Numbered from the stretch's first letter, positions 1 through 6,016 are shown. The stretch is DNA of 10,159 nt from an uncultured Oscillospiraceae bacterium (GCA_947624465.1 CANQKJ010000056.1:1-10159), one strand, 5' to 3'. Notes: generated from the letters alone by a model not told the origin. A program made the numbers and translations.

Positions 1-432
1 TCTCTGAAAAATGATCGCACCCGCGTCATTGTCCCCGCTCCATATGTGCTCGATGTGCTGAAAGCCTGGCGGCAGAAACAGACGGAGGAACGCCTGAAAG
101 CCGGCTGGGAGTGGAAGGGCTGGAAGAACGAACAGGAGCGCCAGACCGCCTTTGTGTTCACCACCGCCATGGGGACCCATCTCTGCCCCCGGACCACTTA
201 CGACCACTTCAAGGAATTTGCCGCACAGGTCGGCGTGCCTGACGCCAGAGTGCATGACCTCCGGCATACCTATGCAGTCCTGTCCCTGCAGAACGGCGAC
301 GACGTGAAGACGGTGCAGGGCAACCTGGGGCACGCCACAGCGTCCTTCACGCTGGATGTCTACGGACACGTCTCGGAGCGCATGAAAGAGGACAGCGCGA
401 ACCGTATGCAGAAGTACATTGAGGGGCTGTAA
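1..432 (+). CDS. int: Tyrosine recombinase/phage-type integrase, C-terminal part (cut by left window edge)
   Basis: Seen: the reading frame is open from base 1 and ends at TAA 430-432, so the gene begins outside the window. The GTG at 46 is internal. Counting from that GTG, the catalytic-domain signatures are H70-D-L-R73-H-T (box II HxxR), G95-H96 and the nucleophile Y106 in DVYGHV. The first catalytic Arg of box I must lie upstream. Known: this family cuts and rejoins DNA through a 3'-phosphotyrosine to integrate and excise phages and conjugative elements. Context: its 3' end points at a tRNA-Trp fragment about 80 bp away, the usual placement of an integrase beside its own attachment site. 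Inference: it is the integrase of an element extending to the left and using the tRNA-Trp site. All catalytic residues visible here are intact, so this end looks functional. Confidence 0.92.
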   Translation, partial: SLKNDRTRVIVPAPYVLDVLKAWRQKQTEERLKAGWEWKGWKNEQERQTAFVFTTAMGTHLCPRTTYDHFKEFAAQVGVPDARVHDLRHTYAVLSLQNGDDVKTVQGNLGHATASFTLDVYGHVSERMKEDSANRMQKYIEGL

Positions 433-441
433 AATATTTCA

Positions 442-462
442 TAAGGGTCAGCGTAAGGGTCA
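442..462. repeat. Direct repeat pair TAAGGGTCA, candidate integrase arm site
   Basis: TAAGGGTCA occurs at 442-450 and 454-462, a 12-bp period, just after the integrase stop codon. Tyrosine integrases with N-terminal arm-binding domains use short direct repeats beside the core site. Position and period fit, but binding is an inference. Confidence 0.5.
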
Positions 463-471
463 AACGGATAT

Positions 472-505
472 AAAAAACCCCCGGAGCCTTAGAACTCCGG
501 GGGTT
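472..505 (-). terminator. Rho-independent terminator behind the tRNA-Trp 3' end
   Basis: A perfect 11-bp stem (476-486 with 495-505, GC-rich centre CCCCCGGAG/CTCCGGGGG) and 8-nt loop. On the minus strand it is followed by six T residues (A run 472-477 on the plus strand). It starts 4 nt after the tRNA CCA. It would stop leftward transcription from tRNA-Trp, or here from brnTA. There is no T run on the plus side, so it is at best a weak stop for the integrase. Confidence 0.88.
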
Positions 506-509
506 CCAG

Positions 510-554
510 TGGCAGGGGCAGAAGGATTCGAACCCTCGGCACTCAGTTTTGGAG
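510..554 (-). pseudogene. tRNA-Trp 3' half (att duplicate), 5' half missing
   Basis: Read on the minus strand the segment gives anticodon loop CTCCAAA (anticodon CCA, 550-552 on plus), the 3' side of the anticodon stem (ACTGA), a 5-nt variable loop, a T-arm GAGGG-TTCGAAT-CCTTC, acceptor strand TGCCCCT, discriminator G and an encoded CCA (510-512). The acceptor sequence, discriminator and anticodon identify tRNA-Trp. Immediately 5' of the loop the next bases (AGCCA) cannot pair with ACTGA, and no D-arm or AGGGGCA acceptor strand follows, so only the 3' half is present. Known: integrative elements that use a tRNA gene carry or leave behind such 3' copies. The cell must have an intact tRNA-Trp elsewhere. 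Confidence 0.88.
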
Positions 555-556
555 TG
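540..556. other. Candidate recombination core (att) at the tRNA anticodon loop
   Basis: CACTC (540-544) and GAGTG (552-556) are perfect inverted repeats around a 7-bp spacer, AGTTTTG, which overlaps the anticodon loop of the tRNA-Trp fragment. A 7-bp overlap flanked by inverted core-binding sites is the standard substrate of tyrosine integrases, and anticodon loops are known crossover locations. tRNA identity stops at 554, inside the right inverted repeat, which fits a crossover in this spacer. That this exact spacer is cut is an inference. Confidence 0.55.
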
Positions 557-613
557 GCTGTTGGAAAATTCCTGCGACGGGGAACTTCCCGCTCGGTTCG
601 GGCAGTTGTGGGG

Positions 614-656
614 TTTCAGCATTTTCAGCCCTCTGCTTTTGATGCTTTTTTGATGC
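614..656. repeat. Two direct-repeat pairs right of the core, candidate second arm
   Basis: TTTCAGC occurs at 614-620 and 623-629, and TTTTGATGC at 637-645 and 648-656 (11-bp period, near one helical turn). They lie 60-100 bp from the core on the side opposite the integrase. Together with the pair at 442-462 they would give arm-type sites on both sides, as in an attP. Binding is inferred. Confidence 0.4.
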
Positions 657-664
657 TTTGGGCA

Positions 665-850
665 CTACTGCGCCGTCCGTCGGGCAGGATTGACCCTGCG
701 GAAACGCAACGCCCGCTCCGGGGTAGTTTCCGGGCAGTCTTCATCAAAGCTGATAGGCATAGTCCTGGCCCGCTTCAGTTCCTCTCGCTCTTCTTCCGTA
801 AAGGCCAACTCCCGCTGTGTCTCATAGGAAAAATCAGTTGTACTTGCCAT
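665..850 (-). CDS. Short BrnA-like antitoxin partner of BrnT
   Basis: A 61-residue protein whose start (ATG 848-850) overlaps the 3' end of the toxin gene by 17 nt and has a good AGGGGG ribosome binding site inside it. An upstream in-frame ATG at 868 is less well placed. The protein is highly charged: an acidic helix (FTEEEREELKRAR, about 17-29), then an MPISFDEDCPETTPE stretch (31-45) and a basic tail (FRRVNPARR). The stretch resembles the linker of BrnA-type antitoxins (ETTPE followed by a basic segment). Full-length BrnA proteins continue into a C-terminal ribbon-helix-helix DNA-binding domain, which is absent here. It should bind and neutralise the toxin encoded just upstream. Assignment rests mainly on gene order and the ETTPE-type motif; a truncated antitoxin is the alternative. 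Confidence 0.62.
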   Translation of the reverse strand: MASTTDFSYETQRELAFTEEEREELKRARTMPISFDEDCPETTPERALRFRRVNPARRTAQ

Positions 851-1217
851 AATAGAGCCCCCTTTCAAAGCTCGTCGCCAACCGGGCTGAAATCAGTCTC
901 GTGACCTCTACAGCCGCTCCTTCTCTGGATACTGTTTCGCGCTCCGTATATACCACAAACAAAATATCGTTCAACCCGTCTGAAAAACCGCCCAGATTGC
1001 CAATGACAGTCAAATTCCCGGCTGAGGTATCCCCTATCGTATTGTACCGATCCTCCTCCTGGCTATGCTCCTCATCGAACATTTCGATCCGATCATAGTC
1101 GAAAAAGATTCTGGCCGCAGTCACAAAGGAGATCCCATGTTTTTCGATATTTTTTCGGTTTTTCTCCTCATCATACTCAAACAGCATATCGCCCAGGGAA
1201 AATCGAACCACAGCCAT
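834..1217 (-). CDS. brnT: BrnT family ribonuclease toxin
   Basis: A 127-residue protein started at ATG 1215-1217, preceded by GGAGG at 8-nt spacing; an earlier in-frame start at 1256 lacks a binding site and would fall in the promoter. BrnT hallmarks are visible: FEYDEEKNRKNIEKHGISF (13-31), the central acidic/Arg stretch EEDRYNTIG (54-62) and the terminal strand RLISAR (107-112) followed by E118 and Y122/Y123. Known: BrnT has a RelE-like fold, cleaves RNA and arrests growth until bound by BrnA; the toxin gene precedes the antitoxin gene, as here. It is longer than the usual roughly 90-100 residues because of about 20 extra residues around 72-105. It is the first gene of a two-gene operon and lies between phoR and the att site, a typical cargo position at an element end. 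Confidence 0.82.
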   Translation of the reverse strand: MAVVRFSLGDMLFEYDEEKNRKNIEKHGISFVTAARIFFDYDRIEMFDEEHSQEEDRYNTIGDTSAGNLTVIGNLGGFSDGLNDILFVVYTERETVSREGAAVEVTRLISARLATSFERGLYYGKYN

Positions 1218-1234
1218 CGTCTCTACCTCCCTCA

Positions 1235-1273
1235 TAGCACGATTATTATAGCACACTACGAGGGAAATGTGAA
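1235..1273 (-). promoter_or_regulatory. brnTA promoter with repeated operator-like motif
   Basis: On the minus strand: -35 TTCACA (1268-1273), exactly 17 bp spacer, -10 TATAAT (1245-1250), about 30 bp before the brnT start. On the plus strand TAGCAC is repeated at 1235-1240 and 1249-1254, the second copy touching the -10. BrnTA operons are autoregulated, so these repeats are operator candidates. Because this antitoxin lacks the usual DNA-binding domain, the binder is unclear. Confidence 0.68.
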
Positions 1274-1274
1274 G

Positions 1275-2666
1275 TTAAACTTCCCGAGACTGATACTCCC
1301 CTCTGCTCTTCGGAAACGTGACGGTGATGGTCGTCCCCACGTTCTCCTCGCTCCGCAGTTCGATCTCCGCGCCGTGGAGCCGTGCGGCGTGCTTGACGAT
1401 GGACAGCCCCAGCCCCGTGCCGCCCAGCTCCTTGGACCGGCTCTTGTCCACCCGGTAAAACCGCTCGAAGATGCGCTCCTGTGCCTCCGCCGGGATGCCG
1501 ATGCCCGTGTCGGCCACGGTGAGCCGCACTGCCTCCCCGCCGTCCTCCACCCGGACGGCCACCGTGCCGCCGCGTCTGTTATACTTGATGGCGTTGTCAC
1601 AGAGATTGTGGATGATGCTCTCCAATAGCTGGGGAACGCCGTTCAGCACGGCGGGACCGCCCTCCAGCGTGACGGCGACCCCGGCGGCCTCCGCCGCGCC
1701 GGCGAGGGACCTCACCGCCTCCTCCGCCAGGGCGTACAGGTCCACGTCCTCCCGCTTCATGTCCGCGGCCCCCTCGTCCAGGTGGGAGAGGTGGATAATG
1801 TCCTCCACCAGGCGGATCATGCGCTGGGCCTTATTGTGGATCTGGGTGTAAAAGCGGCCCTTGTCCTCCTCCTTCACCATGCCGTTCTCCAGCAGCTCCG
1901 CGCAGCCGGCGATGGTGTGCAGAGGCGTTTTCAGCTCGTGGGATACGTTGGCGGTGAACTCCCGCCGCATCTGGGCGGCGCGCTCCTTCTCGGTCACGCT
2001 CTCGAACCGCTCCGCCAGCTCCTCCTGCTGCCGTCTAATCTGCCTCTGCTGGGCGTCCAGCCGGTGGAGCAGCGGGGACAGCTCGTCATACTCCCCGTTT
2101 TTCAGGGGCTCGTCCAGGTCCAGCCGGTTCAGAGGGGCGGTGATGTGTCTGGCCAGCCGGTAAGCCAGCAGAGCGGAGAGGATCACCGCAATGACGGCGA
2201 TGATCACCAGGGGCTGGGACATCCCCAGCAGCAAGGTCAGCATGGTGTTCTGGGCCACGGACAGCCGGATCACGGTGCCATCGGTGAGCCGCCGGGCGCA
2301 GTACAGGGTGCGCTCCATCAGGGTGGCGGAATACCGGGCGCTCTCGCCGGAGCCGGTCTCCAGAGCCTCTCGGATCTCCTCCCGCTCCAGGTGGTTCTCC
2401 ATTTCGTCGGAGTTTGTCTGGCTGTCGTAAAGCACCTGGCCGTCCGCGCCGATCCAGGTGATGCGGTAGCCCTTTGCCCCAAGGCCGGGGAAAAAGGCCG
2501 CTCCCGCGTACTCCACGCCGTGGGCGGCCAGCTCCGTCTCGGTCCGCAGCTGGCCCATCTGTACATTCCCGAAGTAGTCGTACAGCACCCAGAGGAACAG
2601 CGCCACCGACGCCAGGAACACCCCGATGGCCGCCAGACAGATGGACCGGAAAATGCGTTTGGTCAT
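1275..2666 (-). CDS. phoR: PhoR-like sensor histidine kinase
   Basis: A 463-residue membrane kinase. Start ATG 2664-2666 overlaps the regulator's stop codon by ATGA and uses the GGAGGGAG at the end of that gene, indicating translational coupling; longer frames to 2798 merely read antisense-like sequence across the regulator. Order: membrane helix about 8-30, an extracytoplasmic domain about 34-140 (PAS/Cache-like, with GYRITWIGADGQVLYDS), second helix about 147-170, degenerate HAMP and coiled coil about 171-232, H-box VSHELKTP with phospho-acceptor H243, N-box HNLCDNAIKY (N354, N358), G1 DTGIGIP (386-392), F-box FERFYR, G2 GGTGLGLS (415-422). All catalytic motifs are intact. Known: such kinases autophosphorylate and hand phosphate to an OmpR-type partner. 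Its specificity for phosphate is inferred from being co-transcribed with nptA and from the Pho boxes; the sensor domain alone does not prove it. Confidence 0.93.
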   Translation of the reverse strand: MTKRIFRSICLAAIGVFLASVALFLWVLYDYFGNVQMGQLRTETELAAHGVEYAGAAFFPGLGAKGYRITWIGADGQVLYDSQTNSDEMENHLEREEIREALETGSGESARYSATLMERTLYCARRLTDGTVIRLSVAQNTMLTLLLGMSQPLVIIAVIAVILSALLAYRLARHITAPLNRLDLDEPLKNGEYDELSPLLHRLDAQQRQIRRQQEELAERFESVTEKERAAQMRREFTANVSHELKTPLHTIAGCAELLENGMVKEEDKGRFYTQIHNKAQRMIRLVEDIIHLSHLDEGAADMKREDVDLYALAEEAVRSLAGAAEAAGVAVTLEGGPAVLNGVPQLLESIIHNLCDNAIKYNRRGGTVAVRVEDGGEAVRLTVADTGIGIPAEAQERIFERFYRVDKSRSKELGGTGLGLSIVKHAARLHGAEIELRSEENVGTTITVTFPKSRGEYQSREV

Positions 2667-3331
2667 TTGTCTCCCTCCATCCGATAGCCCACGCCCCGCA
2701 CAGTTTCGATGGCATCCCCGAAGAGGCCCAGCTTGGTGCGCAGGGTGCCGATGTGGACGTCCACCGTGCGGGTCTCGCCGGCGTACTCCGTCCCCCATAC
2801 GCTGCTGAGCAGCTGGTCCCTGGTGAACACCCGGCCAGGGTTCTCCATGAATTTGCGCAGCAGCTCATATTCCTTGAAGGTCAACTCCACCCGCTCTCCC
2901 CCCGCCGTCACCGTATGGCGGGCGGTGTCCATCTCCAGGCCGCCCAGGGCGATGATCTCGCTTGGCTCGGCGGGGCGGGAGCGCCGCAGCACCGCCCGGA
3001 CTCGGGATACCATCTCCATCATGCCGAAGGGCTTGGCCAGGTAGTCGTCCGCCCCCAGGTCCAGACCGATGACCTTGTCGTACTCGGCGCCCTTGGCGGT
3101 GGCCATGATGACGGGCACACCGTTCCCGGCGGCGCGCAGCCGTTTCAGGATGCTGATGCCGTCCTCGCCGGGGAGCATGATGTCCAGCAGGACCAGCTCC
3201 GGCGTGGCCTCCCGCAGGCCCTCCCAAAAGGCCGGGCCGTCGGCAAAACCACGGGCCTCAAAGCCAGCGGCGTTCAGGGCGTATATCATCAGGTCCCGGA
3301 TGCCGTTGTCGTCCTCCACGCAGTAGATCAC
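2663..3331 (-). CDS. phoB: PhoB/PhoP-like OmpR-family response regulator
   Basis: A 222-residue protein started at GTG 3329-3331, which follows AGAGAGGAGG at 8-nt spacing and puts the receiver strand MIYCVEDD at the N terminus, as in the family. An alternative ATG at 3412, 1 nt after the nptA stop, would add 27 unusual residues and lacks a strong binding site. The receiver domain (about 1-115) has acidic pocket D7/D8, phospho-acceptor D50 (VLLDIMLPG), T78 and K100 (AKPF). The winged-helix effector domain (about 127-220) has FKEYELL, the recognition-helix region RTVDVHIGTLRTKLG (188-202) and the terminal VRGVGYRM. It is the middle gene of nptA-phoB-phoR and is predicted to activate the operon through the boxes at 5245-5261 when PhoR phosphorylates it. 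Confidence 0.93.
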   Translation of the reverse strand: MIYCVEDDNGIRDLMIYALNAAGFEARGFADGPAFWEGLREATPELVLLDIMLPGEDGISILKRLRAAGNGVPVIMATAKGAEYDKVIGLDLGADDYLAKPFGMMEMVSRVRAVLRRSRPAEPSEIIALGGLEMDTARHTVTAGGERVELTFKEYELLRKFMENPGRVFTRDQLLSSVWGTEYAGETRTVDVHIGTLRTKLGLFGDAIETVRGVGYRMEGDK

Positions 3332-3413
3332 GGCGAGCGCCTCCTCTCTTCTGCCGATAGTGTAGTCTTTTTTCTGCCCCGTGGCAAGCTCTTCTGCTCT
3401 GCGGACGGTCATA

Positions 3414-5174
3414 CTATTCCGCCGTACCGCCCGCCAGGGCGTATTTTTCTCTGTATCCCCGGTACCGCTGCCGGAATTCCTCGCTGTCGTTCCTGACCTC
3501 CCGGAGAGACTCGTGGAGGTCCAGCCGGTGCCGCGCCGTCTCCAGCACACACCCGGCGATGTTGGAGCAGTGGTCGGAGGTGCGCTCCAAATCAGTGAGC
3601 ATATCCACCAGGGCAAAGCCCCCCTCGATGGAGCAGTCCCCCCGCTGCAGGCGGAGGATGTGGCTGGTCCGCATCTGCTCTTTCAGCCGGTCGATGACCT
3701 GTTCCAGCGGCTCCACCCTGGCGGCGGCCTCCAGATCGTCGCGGAGGAAGGCGGCCAGGGAGAGGTCCAGTATCTCGCCCACCGCCGATGTGAGGACAGA
3801 CAGTTCCCGCTCCGCGCTGGCGGAGAAGCTCAGCCCCCGGCCTCGCATCTCCTCCACAGACTCCAGGATGTTCACCGCGTGGTCCGCGATACGCTCGAAA
3901 TCCCCGATCATTTTCAGCAGCTTGGCGGCCTCGGCGCTGTCGTCCTCACCGATCTGACGGGCGCTGAGCTTGACCAGATAGGTGCCCAGGAGATCCTCGT
4001 AGCGGTCGGTCTCCTCCTCTCTGGCCCGGACGGAGGCCGCCAGCTCCGGCGAATACCCGTGGACCGCCCGGACCGCGCCCTTCAGGGCGGACACCGCGTC
4101 CTCCGCCATATCCGCCGCCACCGCCCGACACCGCTCCAGGGCGATGGATGGGGTGGCCAGCAGACGCTCGTCCAGCTCGGGCACGGACTCGGGCCGTCTG
4201 GCGTCGGGGATGAGGCTGCACACCAGCGCCTCCAAAAAACCGGACAGGGGCAGCATCAGCAGCGTGCAGAGCACGTTGAACACCGAGTGGACCACCGCGA
4301 TGCCGAACAGGGAGGCGGACTGATCCAGCAGCGGGATGGGGAACAAGGTTCTGGCCGCGCAGAACACAGTGAGCCACACGGCCACGCCAATCACGTTGAA
4401 GGACAGATGGACCATGGCGGCCCGCTTGGCGTTCTTGTTGGCGCCCACGGAGGAGAGCAGCGCCGTGACGCAGGTGCCGATATTCTGCCCCATGATGATG
4501 GGCACCGCCGCCCCGTAGGATACCTGCCCCGTCACCGCCAGGGCCTGTAAAATGCCCACCGACGCGGAGCTGGACTGGATGATGGCGGTGAGCACCGCGC
4601 CGGCCAGCACCCCCAGCACGGGGTTTCTGAACATGAGGAACATCTGCTGGAAGGCGGGAACGTCCCGGAGGCCGGACACCGCGCCGGACATGGCCTCCAT
4701 GCCGGTCATCAGCGTGGCGAAGCCCAGCAGAATCATGCCGGTGTCCTTCTTCCTGTCGTTCCGGCAGAACATATAGAAGACGATCCCCACCAGCGCCAGC
4801 ACCGGCGTGAAAGAGGAGGGCTTCAACAGGTTCACAAAGAGATTGCCGCTGTCGATGCCGGCCAGACTCAAGATCCAGGCGGTGACGGTGGTGCCGATGT
4901 TGGCCCCCATGATCACGTTGATGGCCTGTTTCAGCGTCATCAAGCCCGAGTTGACAAAGCCGACCACCATCACCGTGGTCGCCGACGAGCTCTGAATCAC
5001 CGCCGTGACGCCCAGGCCGGTCAACAGCCCGGCCAGCTTGTTGGTGGTCAGCTTCCCCAGCAGAGCGCGGAGGCTGTCGCCGGCCCGGCGCTCCAGGGCC
5101 TGGCCCATCACGTTCATACCGAACAGGAACAGGCTCAGGCCGCCGATCAGTGTCAATGCGTCGAAGATGTCCAT
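3414..5174 (-). CDS. nptA: Na+/phosphate cotransporter with C-terminal PhoU-like domain (NptA/YjbB type)
   Basis: A 586-residue protein started at ATG 5172-5174, preceded by GGAGGGGGAG. The frame stays open to 5468, but that extension is not membrane-protein-like and would overlap the Pho boxes. The N-terminal half carries the two inverted Na/Pi-cotransporter repeats, marked by QSSSAT (61-66) with GANIGTTVTA (90-99) and QSSSAS (200-205) with GQNIGTCVTA (229-238), within roughly eight hydrophobic segments up to about 312. The C-terminal region (about 340-570) is helical and has two PhoU-type metal motifs, DFERIADH (425-432) and DLERTSDH (528-535). Known: these carriers move phosphate with sodium across the cytoplasmic membrane, and the PhoU part is thought to regulate transport or signalling. 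It heads the operon with the phosphate two-component system 82 nt downstream, so the PhoU-like tail may also influence PhoR signalling (inference). No separate pst or phoU genes are in the window. Confidence 0.94.
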   Translation of the reverse strand: MDIFDALTLIGGLSLFLFGMNVMGQALERRAGDSLRALLGKLTTNKLAGLLTGLGVTAVIQSSSATTVMVVGFVNSGLMTLKQAINVIMGANIGTTVTAWILSLAGIDSGNLFVNLLKPSSFTPVLALVGIVFYMFCRNDRKKDTGMILLGFATLMTGMEAMSGAVSGLRDVPAFQQMFLMFRNPVLGVLAGAVLTAIIQSSSASVGILQALAVTGQVSYGAAVPIIMGQNIGTCVTALLSSVGANKNAKRAAMVHLSFNVIGVAVWLTVFCAARTLFPIPLLDQSASLFGIAVVHSVFNVLCTLLMLPLSGFLEALVCSLIPDARRPESVPELDERLLATPSIALERCRAVAADMAEDAVSALKGAVRAVHGYSPELAASVRAREEETDRYEDLLGTYLVKLSARQIGEDDSAEAAKLLKMIGDFERIADHAVNILESVEEMRGRGLSFSASAERELSVLTSAVGEILDLSLAAFLRDDLEAAARVEPLEQVIDRLKEQMRTSHILRLQRGDCSIEGGFALVDMLTDLERTSDHCSNIAGCVLETARHRLDLHESLREVRNDSEEFRQRYRGYREKYALAGGTAE

Positions 5175-5208
5175 GCTGGTCTCCCCCTCCGTTTTGCTGC
5201 ATGGACAG

Positions 5209-5261
5209 AGTATCAAAGCAAGGTCAAATCTGTTATCATGGTTTTGTAAAGTCTGTGTAAA
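5209..5261 (-). promoter_or_regulatory. nptA-phoB-phoR promoter with tandem Pho boxes
   Basis: On the minus strand TTTACA-CAGAC-TTTACA (5245-5261) gives two TT(A/T/C)ACA-type half sites exactly 5 bp apart, the spacing known for PhoP/PhoB-type regulators. A candidate -10, GATACT (5209-5214), lies downstream with a poor -35 (ATAACA or GATAAC), as expected for an activator-dependent promoter. The distance to the nptA start is about 35 nt. The -10 is less certain than the boxes. Confidence 0.65.
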
Positions 5262-5860
5262 GCGCCGGCGCGACCAGGCAATCAGCCGTCGATAAAAAAG
5301 TGCAGGGCCGGCCCCCATCCGCTTCACCCCCTGTTTGCCCACGTGAGCCGATTTGAGGCCCGCCTGCCGGTGGGGTGGCATCCGTGCCCATCCCAGCGAT
5401 TCGCCCCCGAAACTCACCCGCTTTTCAAGGGCTGTTTGCGCCACGATTTCCTCCGGCGTTTTCACCAAATGAGAGCAGTGCAGAGGAGGCGAAAGAGGTG
5501 CGGGTTAAAGCGCGGGGGTCTGTTGCCCCCTCGCGCAGTTCACAGCGCCCCGCAATGCGGGTCGCTTCAAGGGCTTTGTTGGTTTTCACGGCGGGGGTCA
5601 CTTTTTCGGTGCGGGGGTCACTTCGGGGATGACTTCCCCGGGAAATGCCCGGTTTTCAAGGCTCTGGCTGGGTTCCAAACGGGGATAAACGGCGTTTTGG
5701 AGCAAAAATTACAGAAGAAAAGACGGGCAAGAATTACCCCACAGTATTTTGTGGCTACACCCTTGGGTGTATCAAGAGTTTCCTGTAGGCATCCATTCGC
5801 CGTCTGCCCCAAACAGATGTTTTCCATGGCTTTTCACTTTAATTCAGGACTAAGTTTTCT
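5262..5860. other. Long intergenic stretch rich in hairpins, no convincing gene
   Basis: About 600 bp with no frame that has a binding site, a recognisable domain and sensible composition. Frames on both strands are open by GC bias (plus 5343-5993, minus up to 5468). It contains many small inverted repeats, several listed separately, and the motif TTCAAGG(G)CT three times (about 5425, 5566, 5655). At 5739-5754 and 5757-5770 two neighbouring hairpins occur (CCACA/TGTGG and ACACCC/GGGTGT). It separates the Pho operon from the HD/winged-helix pair. It could be an interspersed repeat family of the genome, a decayed element or a structured RNA; no promoter clearly drives it. Confidence 0.5.
5510..5652. 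repeat. Cluster of G-rich direct repeats and small hairpins
   Basis: GCGGGGGTC occurs three times (5512-5520, 5591-5599, 5611-5619); the last two extend to a 13-bp repeat GCGGGGGTCACTT with a 20-bp period. Inverted repeats: GCGCG/CGCGC plus GGGG/CCCC (5510-5536); AGCG..CCCGC-AAT-GCGGG..CGCT (5544-5566); CGGGG/CCCCG (5624-5640) overlapping CCGGG/CCCGG (5638-5652), so the last two cannot form together. This looks like repetitive, structured non-coding DNA. Confidence 0.55.
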
Positions 5861-5973
5861 TGGTATAAAAGCTCCCCCCATAAAAGGCAGTTTCGTTTCG
5901 CTGTCTTTTATGGAGGGAGCATATTATGGCGGGGTGTGCCTTGCTACTTTGTCGTGTTATTTCAGTCAGTTGA
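5861..5973 (+). other. Possible plus-strand mini-transcript: extended -10 and 15-codon ORF
   Basis: TGGTATAAA (5861-5869) is an extended -10; the -35 is poor (AATTCA at 17 bp). Downstream GGAGGGAG (5912-5919) lies 6 nt before ATG 5926, which opens a 15-codon frame (MAGCALLLCRVISVS, stop 5971-5973). The binding site is inside the hairpin arm, so it would be hidden if the full stem forms. Everything here is suggestive only; chance occurrence is quite possible. Confidence 0.2.
5871..5920 (-). terminator. 20-bp-stem hairpin, probable leftward terminator
   Basis: Arms 5871-5890 and 5901-5920 pair over all 20 positions around a 10-nt loop TTTCGTTTCG, with only two mismatched (G-T type) pairs. On the minus strand the arm closes with GGGGGGAGC followed by TTTTATAC, which fits a terminator for the winged-helix gene ending at 6017. 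The stem is unusually long for a simple terminator and its plus side carries GGAGGGAG, a ribosome-binding-site-like sequence. Confidence 0.55.
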
Positions 5974-5982
5974 GGGCTTTCT

Positions 5983-5999
5983 GCGGCGTATGACGCCGC
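5983..5999 (-). terminator. Compact GC hairpin after the winged-helix gene
   Basis: GCGGCGT-ATG-ACGCCGC, a perfect 7-bp stem with 3-nt loop, 17 nt downstream of the winged-helix stop codon. No T run follows on either strand, so it may stabilise the mRNA 3' end or assist the larger hairpin at 5871-5920 and not terminate by itself. Confidence 0.35.
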
Positions 6000-6016
6000 T
6001 CTGTGCCAATCCGGGG

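Noticed and set aside
555..600. Intact tRNA-Trp gene
   Set aside because: The bases 5' of the anticodon loop do not pair with the anticodon stem and no D-arm or acceptor 5' strand is present.
1218..1256. Upstream start for brnT
   Set aside because: It lies in the -10 region and lacks a binding site; ATG 1217 has GGAGG.
3332..3412. ATG 3412 as start of the response regulator
   Set aside because: It adds 27 residues before the receiver strand; GTG 3331 has AGGAGG at good spacing and the family's normal length.
1782..3496. Plus-strand frames antisense to phoR and phoB
   Set aside because: No motifs; the minus strand encodes complete kinase and regulator domains.
3381..4550. Long plus-strand frame antisense to nptA
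   Set aside because: Gln/His/Gly-rich translation typical of the reverse complement of a GC-rich gene; the minus strand has a clear transporter.
5175..5468. 98-residue N-terminal extension of the Na/Pi transporter (minus)
   Set aside because: It would run through the Pho boxes and promoter, has no binding site and is not membrane-like; ATG 5174 has GGAGGGGGAG.
5510..5652. CRISPR array
   Set aside because: Repeats are only 9-13 bp, irregularly spaced, with no uniform spacers or cas genes.
5343..5993. 216-codon plus-strand frame in the intergenic block
   Set aside because: No binding site, no domain, odd composition, and it crosses many hairpins and repeats; open through GC bias.
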